This document shows positions 38,201 to 50,200 of a stretch of 64,000 bases of DNA, piece after piece. Origin of the DNA: Lepisosteus oculatus (taxonomy: Eukaryota > Chordata > Actinopteri > Semionotiformes > Lepisosteidae); assembly GCF_040954835.1 (NCBI RefSeq), contig NC_090704.1, positions 35,406,979-35,470,978 of the forward strand, given 5' to 3'. The first letter of the stretch is position 1; each line of letters begins with the position of its first letter. The position numbers and the translations under genes are program-made. The notes beneath the pieces were generated by a model. That model was given only the letters and a program-made list of their open reading frames with translations, did no database searches and was not told where the DNA came from.

Positions 38201-41200
38201 CCAATATAATTCAACGACAATATGAATCGTTCTATTGCACTTATTACTTATCAAATAAAAATGTCCAGCACAATTCTGTAATGGACTGGATTTCAAGAAG
38301 GTCAGAAACTACGTAGCCCTCTTAGGATTTTACTACAGGTTTTCCTAAAGTGGCTCACTTTATAAACATAGAACTTCAATTGATAGTGAACTGATAATAC
38401 AATACCTATTTAAAAAATATTTATATAACTTAATCTGAAGCGATACTGTTTTCTTTTATTTGGCAACATCTTGCAAGAGGTAAACATCTCAGCTGTTAAA
38501 CCAACTCCAACTGCACAGCCGAGTTTCCTGTGAAACAACACCCGGAGTAAAGTCAGGTTGTTTGTCCTTCTGCTCCAATCAGCCAGCAGTGACAAGCATG
38601 TCTGTTCATCCATCACATCATACTGTCAGAGAAGACCCTTTCCAGACCTGGCTTCTGGAAACAGAGCCATAGTTGTGAAATGTAATGAAATGCAGTATGA
38701 GATGGTGGCTGTGTTCTCCTTTCGTTGGCGTGTAGAAATTCTTCATTTACAGCATCATCATCTTCTGGTACTTTGCATATAAAGTAGTCTAACGAAGCGA
38801 ACCAAAGAATATAGACTCAATTCTGAGTACATGTGCAAGTTAACAAATTTCCACCTTCAAAGCCGTGTAGAAAATCACAAATAAAAAAATTTGCCAGGAA
38901 ATTATAACACTTAAGGAAAACCTAAGAAAATTGTAAGGCATAAGATGGTACCTTAAAGACTCAGATTGAATCAAGCCAAGAAACACCAAAGAGTGAAACT
39001 GCAGACACCGAGGTTCTCCTTGGCCAAGGACTGGGCACTCTCAATATGCTTAACATTATGAACTGCACATTATGTTCTGGGCATTAATATGAAACCGCAC
39101 GTGAAAACAAACAGACTTGAAACAGATGTCATGTGTATGGGACACAGCACCAAACACAGCAAGGAGCAGGCACAAACATGACAGCAACCTGGTTTTCTGC
39201 ACCACCTGGGGTCCAACACGGATTCTAGTTCAGATTGGAATTATGTGTTATGGGAAGATTGTACATCAGCTATGGTGGGAGTTGCTCGTTTTAACGCTGT
39301 AGGACTCTGGCCCTGCATATCTTTGTGTCGTCATTAATAAATAACAAATCGATTGAGTGTACATTGATAAAACCGTACTTCAGGACTGGGGGAAACATGT
39401 TACCTTCTCCCTGTCTGTGGAAAGGCTCTCCACCGTGGCCGTCAGACAGTTCAGCTGCTCCAGCAGGTTGTCAGGAAGGTCCCTCTTGGCTGTGAAGAGA
39501 GAGAGGAAAACTGCAACCCAAGCATGGAAAACGTCTGCTAAACTCTTCTTTTTAATAGGAAAATGAACTTTTATGGTCACGGCTTGGAAAATCTAAGAAA
39601 GCGATCAGAATACAGAAATGCGCAGGTTGTGCCAGCACGTCAGCAGTCTCATTTATGTGCAGTGCCTGTGTGGAGCTCGCAGAAGGGCATCACTGGACAA
39701 CGCAAACAAGTAGTGGTGAAGAATGGGAGTTCTTAAATAGGATTCATGCATTATTCATTCTTCGAAACTGCAGTCCAGAGTAAATGTTTTGCAAAAGCAA
39801 CACCCATCCATTTTCTAAATCGCTTTATCCAATATTGGGATACCGGGAAACTGGCAAGCAACGGACACAAGGTAGGGTACACCACAGATGGGAAGCCAGT
39901 ACATCACAGGGCACACACACCAGGGCCAATTTTCCCAGAAGCTAATTAACCTACTACTGCCTTTGGATGTTTAGATGTAGATGTTTCTAGCAAGCAACGG
40001 GCAAAAGGTGGGATATACCCTGGATGGGATGCCAGTCCACTGCAGGATAAACACACAGACGCAGACAGCAATACACACACTCACACCAGGGCCAATTTTC
40101 CGATGAAGACAATTAACTATGGGAGGAAACCAGAGGACCCGGAGGAAACACATACAAACAGAGAGAACATCCAAACTCCACACAGACAACACCCCAGGAT
40201 TTGAATCCAGGGCCTCAGCACTGCCAACCACCGTGCCACCCACAGAAGCAAGACGGAAACTGCCAGCGCTAATGTGTTTTCCCCCAGCAGTAGGACGCCC
40301 GTGGCTCTGGGGGAGTACCCAGCTCGGCGAGGTGCTCCCGCAGCTGCTGCAGCTGGCTGAGCTCGGCCTTGCTCCTCTCCAACAGCTCCACCCGCTCCTC
40401 CAGGGCGTCGTGCCGCTCCTTCAGCTGGCCCACGTGGCGCAGGGCCTCCACCGTCTCGGGGTAGCGGTCCGCCCCGCTGCTGGCCCGCGACGACCCCCGG
40501 GCGGAGGGGCCGCCGCTGCTCGGCGTGGACTGGGCGCGGGGGGGTGAGGCGGCGTCGCAGGGTGGGCTGGCGCCACTGGGAGCGGGGCCCGCGAGGATGG
40601 GGCTGTCCGGAGAGGCGGCACCAGGGTGAACTGGAGACGGGACCTGGGCGGGCGTCCCGGAAGGATGGGTCTGTGAGGTCTGACCCGGGGAGGAGCCGGG
40701 AACGGGGACAGAAGCAGCCGGGCCGGGGGTCGGGCTGCCCTGAGGCAGGGGGGACTGGGACGGGCTGGCGAAGGGCAAGGGTGTCTCCGCCTCTGGCTGG
40801 GACTCCGGAGCCTGAGGCTGGGCTGGAGAGCTGGAGCTTTCTTGGGCAGAGGGAGGGGTGGCAGAAGGAGCTCCTAGCATGACCTGAAACTGGCCTGGAG
40901 CCTGATCTGGAGTCTGGGCTTTAGAACGAGGGGCCTTGAGCTGCTGGATATTTAAAGGAAAAAAGAAAAATCAATGCATATACATTATCAATGATTAATA
41001 TATGAAATAATATTGCTAATGACATTCTTTACAGAAGTGCAGTGCTAGAGTTTCACTTGCAAACTTAAAAATAGAGTTAACTGCAAACGTGAGTGTGAAA
41101 ATAACTGTAGAGTGGAGGTGTGGCACAACAAGGAGCAGGCACAAACAGACCGCAACCTGGCTGTCTGCACCACGTGGGGTCTGCCACTGGTTCTCATTCA

Positions 41201-44200
41201 GATTGGTATTATGTGTTATGGGAAAACTGTACGTCGGCTTACGTATGGGGATGCTCGTTTTAACGCGGAAGGACTCTGCAGCGTACAGATGGAAAATGCT
41301 TAAGGAGGCGTTCGCCAGCTATGCATTCTTGCGAATGACTTCAGACCACAGTGCGCCAGCGGGCTGTCGGCAGACGAGCTAAGCGGTACCTCTTGCAGCT
41401 GGGCCCGCTCGTCCACCAGGGTCGCCTGCAGGATCTCCCAGGTGATGAACTTGTCCAAGTCCTCGGGGTACAGGCTCATCCTGGCTTGTAGGTCATGCTG
41501 GAGAAACAGGGGAGATCGCCCCATTGCTTCTCTTTCTCTTCCGCATTCACCAAAACGTGACAAAGACACCCTATCCATGTTCAGGAATGTTAGAACATGA
41601 TTTGAGATGCGTCCATGACCAGTTCATTGAGGTCTGACGGACAAGGTATCCAAACTGAATCCAGAAAGTACAGAAGCACATTTGTCACTGAGGCTACAAG
41701 CTTTATTCAGTTGAACTGCTGACAGGAGCCCACCCATTCAACCGTTGTCTAACTACTTTATCCAATGCCGAGTTGAGAGGCAGCCTATCCTGGGCAAGCA
41801 GTGGTTGCAATACACCCTGGGCGAGATGCCAGTCCATCACAGAGGGCACACAGACACAAACATGCGCACTCTCACTCTAGGGCCAGATTTCCCAAAGCCA
41901 ATGAACTTTCCAGTGTTGTGTTCGGACTGCCGGGGGAAACCGCAGCACCAGAGGGAAAACATAGAAACTCTATGCAAAGAGCACCCCAGGAACTGAACCC
42001 AGGGCCCCAGCACAGCAAGACAGCAATGCTAACCACTGCGCCACCATGCCACCCTTTGATAGGAGAATTGTGCCTAATTTACAACAGTGACGGAAATGTT
42101 CATTACCAGATTCCAATTCGCTCTATAAGTAAGTTTCTTCCATATTTCCTAACATGCTACAATATGAAGCAACCGACATACTCGAGAGATGTTGCCTAAG
42201 CTTATCGTGTACAAGAATTTTCTTCCCAGCCTTGGAGAAACCTACTAGCAATTTCTCCAGGTTGTCCACTCGATGGCAGCATTTCTCCAGGGCTGCAGTC
42301 TTGTCCAGCAGCTCCTTCATATTGAGCTGCAAAAAAATGAAAGAAAACATTGGTTACACAGACAGGGGAGTAATGACGGCACTGTAATTTAAAGAATTCT
42401 GATCATTATCCAGTTTTTGGATATCAGGAGATATAGAATAATTACAAATTACATTTCTTCACATTTATATAATGCTTTTTATCCAAAATGATCCCAAAGA
42501 GCTTTAGTATACAAAGGGGTTCCCTTCATCCAGTTCTGAACTCAGCTCTGAACTTTAATTCACATAGCTAAATTTTGTCTAACGTGTTCCCTTGTAGTAC
42601 AATATTATCAGATTAGAGATCGTGTAGTATTGTACTTTGTCAGATTGGATAAAAAGAAAATGTCGAATGACTAGCTGAGATGTGCCTGAAGCCTTTGGCC
42701 TGTTGTTCAGTCTCAGTGTATGTAGTTGCACTGTCTCTGGGTATAAGACTTGCGCTGCATAACAGAGCCCCCTGCCCTCCTGCGTCTCCTCCCCAGTGTC
42801 CTCAAAAATCCTCTACACTCCAAAACATGGGAATCGCCTGTTTCAATCCCCCCGACACAACACCGCAATCCAACTGGGACCTGTCCTGTTAAACTGGTAA
42901 TGCTAGTTACCAATTAAATAATTAAGGAGGTGACTGCAGTAACATTTGCATCAGCTGCCATGGCAGCAGACACGGCCACAGGCCTGTGCTTGTTCCACAC
43001 TGAAGCACTGTACCTCAGAGAGCTGCTCCCGGAGCCTCCGGGTCTCGTCCCACAGGCCGTCTCGAGAGCTCTTCAGCTCGTTGATCTCCTTCAGCACGTC
43101 CTGGATGAGGGTCATCGCCTGGCGCATGGGATAGACTAAATAAATCTGTCCGCTCTGACAGAACCAGTCATACCGGTCTGATCAAGCAACCGTTCTTTCA
43201 AAAGAGTTTCAGAGGGTATCAAACGGACACTACATTGAAAACCAACTTTGCTTGATCTAGGATAGTCCATTTTCTTGCTTCTGTTCATTTGTTTACTTCC
43301 AGGGACATATATATACACAAGGTACCTCATGTGATACAGTGGTATAATACTAAGCACAACATAGAGAGCGCACAAACACATCCAATGACTTGAGGCTTGG
43401 CTTTGCACATCGTGCAGGGTCTGATGCAGACTATTCAGTGCAATCCATGTTCCAAAGGTAATAAATGTAGCAGGCTTGGTACCAAATGAGACTTGTTACA
43501 CTGGCAAGTTGTGGACAGACCTTAGTGGTGATTGTAATCCTAACCCGTACACGGCACAAAACTGGCCAAATTATACACTATTTTAGCAGCAGGTTGCAAA
43601 AAGGAAATACTGGAAAATTAAAACAGATTAACAGCAGATACATTTAAAATACTGTAAAACTGCTACTTTAAATATCTCTGACAAAATTGGTGTCAATTGG
43701 GTACATTATTTAAGACAGAGTTTTAAGGCAAGGTTTTTGATAATACAGTATGTTTTGGTGGCTGAGCTAGGGTTAGGGTTAGAGTTTGGACAACACCTAG
43801 ACATTTTGTGATGAATTCGCTGTGCTTTTGGATGCACATGAAATACAGGAAAAGTGTTGTTTTGTTGTTTTCTCGAAAAAGAAATTCGGCCCAATTTTGC
43901 CGTTTTTGCTAAGCTGAGTCGATCATGGTCAAAAATGAAAACTTTGAGAACATCCTTTCTTCATGCTAAATAATCTTACTGTATGTTTTGCATTTTAAAA
44001 CAAACAAAATGATACGTTTAGCCAAACTTTAGTGTTCATTGTAATCTTAACCTGTACACGGCACAAAACAAATTCATTTTATATACCATTTCAGCAGCAG
44101 GTTGAAAAAAAAGGAATACTGGAAAATTAAAACAGATTCACAGCAGATACATTTACAATACATTAAAACTGCTACTTTAAATGTTCCATGACTAAATTGA

Positions 44201-47200
44201 AGCCATCTGTACAACTTTTTGAACACACTTTCTTTGGTCAGGTTTCTTTATGTATATTCTAGATATCATTAGGCCTGCAGTCTGCAGTGAGGAAAGGGGC
44301 TCTACAATTCAGACAATCTGAAAATAATTTACAAATTTTAAATCCTTCTGAAAACTCTTTGTTTGAAGTTAGAAGTTTGAAGTACAGTAACTGTAATGTA
44401 CAATATCACCAATATCACCAAGACAAAATAATCTTTCCTTGATCAGGCAGCTGTCTCATACACTGTGAAGACCTGGCGCCCGTGACGCTGTCCTTTCTGA
44501 CATGTGGCCAAAGGAGACTCCAGAGGAGATAGAAGAGGCCTGTTTACTGTCGCCTTGGCAACACACAAACCTGCTGGAAGTCAAGAGGGGAAGGAGCCAG
44601 GAGCAGCAGGGCTGACCAAGCTTCTTCAAAGTAGCAAACGAGAGTTTGATGGAGACCAGAGGTCAGATTGAAAAGGTTTTGGGTGACAGGTTTGAACAAA
44701 GTAGATCAGGGCCATGTGCAGAGGGAATCCATTTGCAGGGTCACCCAGGAAACACCAGCTGAAGGTCCTCAAACTGACCAACTGAAGCATATCTAAGAGC
44801 TATTTGCTCCAGAGCAAAGCTTGATGTCTGTATTTTTTACCTAGTTTTGTATTTTTTCCTAATAAAATAGATGTGGAAAATTAGCTGAAGTCTAATCACA
44901 GTTGTGAGCTCGGGCAAAATGTTCTGAAAATTGTCTGTTGTGTTCAAATGTGCGACTCAGGAAGAACTACAAGGATTGACAGGAAGGAATCCAAGGTGTC
45001 ATCTTCCAGTAAACACCTGGTGGTTACCACATTGACAGCAGTGAACCCTAACCCTAATCTTATCTCACATTAATAGAACACGTTAGATGTACACACCTAC
45101 AGCATGTAATAGCTGTATAATATTATGAAATGAATTGTATTCAACCATTTTATAGGACTACATCACATACCCCCATGTGTTCTCTCTGACTGTTGCAACG
45201 CCACAGACAACAGTATGTCCTATGTTTTATCACTGGTCTAGCATTTCCATCAGCATGGTTCTTCAACACCAGGAAGATTCTCAGTCCATTAGAGAGCAGA
45301 AACAGCCTTTGTCTTCTGTGTCTTTTTTCCCCAACAGTCTTTGATCCACCATACCACCGAACCAGAACCAAAAATGCGAATTATTACACACTCCGGGTAC
45401 AACACACACATTTCCTCATTTGTACTGAAAAGTGACAGTTTCATGTTTAAGTGAGAACAGAATGATTAACTTCTGGCTGCATTGAAACCAGTGATGCATG
45501 GAGAGCCCTTGGATTAGGATATAATTTGTGTATGTTAAAGATGGCCTCCCTGTATTTAGGGATTTGTCTAACCACAATCCTTGACGTCCATATTCTTGCC
45601 AGTTTAACTCAATGACCAACATCTTTTGTTTGCACTTTAAATATTTAAAAGCAGGCATAGCTGTCAGTCAGCAACCACAGTTTATGACTCTGTTTTTTTT
45701 TCTGTGGTGATAACTGAATCAACAGCATAATAGCTTTTGACTCCTGGTGGCTTTAATTTCTGTCACAAGTAGGAGACTGCTCTTTTTCCACATGCTGCAT
45801 TGCTGACTCCGCACCAAAGGTTAAGACTTACAAAACTGAGCTGGTGTTTGCTCACCCCAGTGAATAGCATCTTATTAATTAGTTACCCATCGCCCTGCTG
45901 TCTGACTCACACAGCAGCACTCAAAACAACACTGATGTCACGGTATGCGGGAGAACAGAAACTGCTGTTTTATTGATCATTTAGCCATCACCAAGAGACC
46001 ATTTCCGAAACAGAGCACACAGTGAGTCTATTACTTAGCCATTGCAATAACAATAAATACACAGAGGGTTTAAGCCACCTACATCATAATCTCTGCCTTT
46101 TAACACATTCACATTCCAAAACAGAACATTTTCTATAAACACTTTAAATAGGTTGGCAGGGATTAGAAACTTGCACTTGAAAATAAATCAGAAAAAAATT
46201 TACTCAGGGAGACCCACGGCAATCAGAATTTATTTCATACCCTTTTTCGCATTTCTGAAAAAACTACAGGACGGCTGCCCAACTGGTATCAGTGTAATTA
46301 CCTGGTCCCTCTTTAAAATCCTGAACATGGCCCTGCATTGGAGATTTGCCTGTTTGTTTCTGGAATCATTCTACAAAAGTCTAAGGTTCCTACTGTAAAT
46401 AGAGACCAACAGCAATGTGTCAGTATCAGGAAAGAGACCTCCAAAATCTTGACACCTGGATAAGACTAATGTCCAGAAATACCCACGTGAACCCCGTACC
46501 CAATCAAACCAGGAAAGATCCAAACCAAGGAGAGAAAAATGTGGAATTACTGAACTTAAATTATTTTTTTCTGTTCTAAAGACAGAGCTATGCAGGTCTG
46601 AGTCACAGAGGGCTGATCTGTTCCACTAATGGGTACTCTTTGTCAATTCCACATAAAGAGTAGTCAATTATTAAGTCACATGAAAGACCAACAGGTGGTT
46701 TGGTTTCTTCAACACTAAGAACAGACAGTAAACTGATGATGCAGCATGGCATTCCAGGGAAGTGAAAGAATCAAGTCAAAACCATTTTCCTATATGCCTC
46801 TAAAATCCCCCTGACAACCCCAAAATGCACAACTAAATCAAAATGCAAATCTGAAACCTTACAGCAGATAAGCTAGTACAATTTAAATAAACATGAAATG
46901 ATTCCAAAAGGAGTAAGTGGCACAGTTTCTAGTATTTTGCTGTCTCTGTATATTAAGACCCAAGCCTATATTATTTACTGAGTCAGCAATATGTTCCTTA
47001 AAATGGCTAGTTAGATGAGCTCTAATGTCCACTCATGGCTTAATGATGCTTTAAACTAGTGAGGTACGTTTATGTTTAGATAGGCTATGAGGGAGAGGTT
47101 GCAGAACTAGGGTGTCAAAAAGGAGCAAGGGCACTCTTAGGACCAGGAGGAATTTCTTTACACAAAAGGATGTGGGAGTGTGGTATAAACTACCCAACCA

Positions 47201-50200
47201 CATTGTTGAGGGTGACACCTTCAAGAAACAGCCAGACAGAATCCTTGGACCTATCACCTACTAGCAACCAAACGAGCTAGTTAGACTCAAGGACATCCTG
47301 TGACCTTAGGTTCTTAGGTCCTTAAAGGACAGTAAATGACCTGTATGTATATCTCAGAAGGAAGTGAGAGTCTTCTGACACACACATTCATTTCTAAACA
47401 CAAGCAAGAGGATGAAGATCACTGGGGGTCTGGAGACTGATCTCACATCTCTCTCCTCACTAAGTGAGATTCTCCTGGATAGCGTGAAGGATCCGAATCA
47501 GGAACAGAACACAATTTATAGATCTGCACTTTCTCTGCTTAATATTCTTCTGTCTTGCCCAAGTGTTTCCTTGGGCAAGACACAGTAATACGGAAAAATG
47601 TTGTTTTTCATGACGGCTGCTCCAAAAGCCCCCCCCCACCGTCGCTGCCTCCCATGTAGCAGGGGTTTCCCACACTTTAAAGATAACTCCAAGAAGTGCC
47701 TCCATACTCCATACACATTCCATGCACTTTCCCTCTATTCTGAAGTGAGCAAACAGCTTAGGCCACTGATCTGGTTTACCCTGGCTGTTATTATTTGATA
47801 CCTTCCTGTGAACTGCATGCTTAAGCAACCTTATAATAAATGTACCATTCAGAGAGAAGGGGATACAGAACATGGGCGAATTTGAGTCACAGTCCGGTGA
47901 GTGACCCCGCAAGCAGAATCCAGCGCAATCCACATCTCATCATAAGTTCTTTATGATTGAAATAATCACTTGACATGGCATATATTCTAAACAGAAACAG
48001 GGAAAGCTGGGCCCTACACATACTGTATACAAGGTTGTGACCTGTCCAGGTTGTGTTGGGATAGTTCTCTTTCTGAGAAGGCTGTCTCGAGAAATCTTTA
48101 ATACCTCCCATGACATTAAATGTCTCTCTTTTGGTGGATTTCTTCAAATCAGTTTAGCACATCTCAATAACAATATGTTTATATTGTTTCAAAACATGAT
48201 ATATGCATTTTTACAAGGTGTTCTCCACTCTTCCACAATTGTGAGCATCAAATGAGGTCTTGCAAGCTCATATAAGTCCACCACACAATGGTAGTTCTTG
48301 CATGTGATTGGTTGGACACTGTAGCTAAGGCCAATTAACGGTATAGTTGACGTTCTATTCAACAGACAAGTCATCTTGACAAGTTTCACACAGTATATGG
48401 GTAGAATATTTGGGAGCGCAGAGGGCAGAAGAATCCTGAAAATTAAATGAAAACATGTCCACAAACAGAGAAGTGGTTGACAAAACTGTTGCCGACATGC
48501 TTGCTCTTGGTCCATGACAAAAGGGGTTAATATAGCATTAAAATCATTTAATAAGACAGGTTTCGCAAGCCAAAAATGAAAAAGGCTGTCCGAAGCAGTA
48601 CATCTGAAGATTGTAGTAAGTGTACTCATTGCTGCACAGGGTTAAGCAAGCTAATACTGATTTACATAATGTCCCCATTTTCTGTGAGTCAGAAGTGGCA
48701 AATCTAACTGCATATCTCGGTGTAGAATAAGATAGATAGATACTTTATTGATCCCGTGAGGGAAATTGCAGTGCAACAGCAGCTTAACACACACAACACA
48801 GCCACAGTCTAACGAATGATACAATAAGTCATAAGTTGGGAACGGCAAAGCTCAGAACACTGAGGTTATACACACTGCTCCTTGGAGGATTAAAACTGGG
48901 AAGTTTGGCTGGTTGGTTTTGGAAAACTTTTAACTCTGAAACCAAACTGTTTTGGGAAAGAACACATGCATTATGATATCATTAATGGTCTGGATAGTCT
49001 GAAATAAAGAGCAGCAGAATTTCAGGGAAGAACAAATATTACAGTCTTGCGAATGATTTACAGCATTTAACTGTAAGAGTTTAATCTAGTCGAAAAAGAA
49101 AATGGAGGAGACAGTAGTCACACACTCTTGCGTTCTGTGGCTCCCCTGGGTGTCAAGGGAATTTGAATCTCCCCTGCAATGTGTTTGGGAGTGAACTAAA
49201 CATCCAACAGAAGTGAAATGAGTATTTTCACTTCTTAGTTTCACCTTAGTTTCACTGTGCATTACTAATCAGGATTCCAGCATTAACAGGATTTAATAAG
49301 GACAGTGCTTGTACGGGCTGACCAGTGTTGCCTTAATAACTAATGGTTACTATGGTAAATCATTCTAGTGGTCACTTTTGGCAATGTGCAGTCCACACAT
49401 AGCAAAACCATAAGTATACTTAAAAAGAAACCATAATTACTGTAAAAAATCATAAAATCAGAGTGACTAATAAAACTCCCATTATAAAGTTGTCTGAGCT
49501 TTGAGGCTTTTTAGACTCAATTTATTTCAAGTTATAAGGTAAAAAAGGAAAATGGAGCTTTTTAAAACACCCCAAAAAACTCTTGATAATCTACTCAACA
49601 GCAGGTATCCCACTGGTGGCTCAAAATACTGGACATGGATCAAAGTGCTACGCAATTGGAGTCTTGCATTACTTCCCTGTGAAAGTACGAGATTAACAAG
49701 CAAATTCACCACAGTAACCGTTCACAAAAATGTGGGACCTGTGTCTGACCTTTCCAGAAGAAAAAAGTTGAACAAGACCCTTATCTGAAGGCCCACCAGG
49801 GGCACAAGGATCAGGGCAGGTTCTCTGACAAGGGAGGTGCTTGTTCTGGTGAAATGATCCTTAAACAGAAGAGGCCCTTTATGTTCTGACCAGGGTAGGC
49901 CAGGGGGGAAACAGATAACACCATGAGCCACCAGTCCCAACCGGCTACCATGAATTATTGAGAGTGCTCTAACAGAAGAACCTGTTCCCCACCCGCAGAC
50001 TGCCTTTCACATCACCTGAGCCTATTCTTTCCCCGACAGGCGGCTCTGCTGGGATTAATTAGCCACAGATGGACATCCCCCACAGCTCTGGAGCCGGCCT
50101 GTACAGCAGTACGGTACATGACTGCGCTAGGAAAGACTGGTTTTACCATCTCCTCCACCACGGTCCCGAGACTTGGATCACTGATGTATTGAAAGAAATT

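Noticed and set aside
40119..40882. Long GC-rich + strand open frames opposite QRICH2 exon 5
   Set aside because: They are the antisense shadow of a Pro/Ser/Ala-rich exon. The - strand frame has splice sites, phase and coiled-coil heptads.
44450..44900. Locally GC-richer block in intron 1 ending at an AATAAA on the + strand
   Set aside because: No open frame or splice sites that support an exon. A non-coding transcript is possible but not shown.
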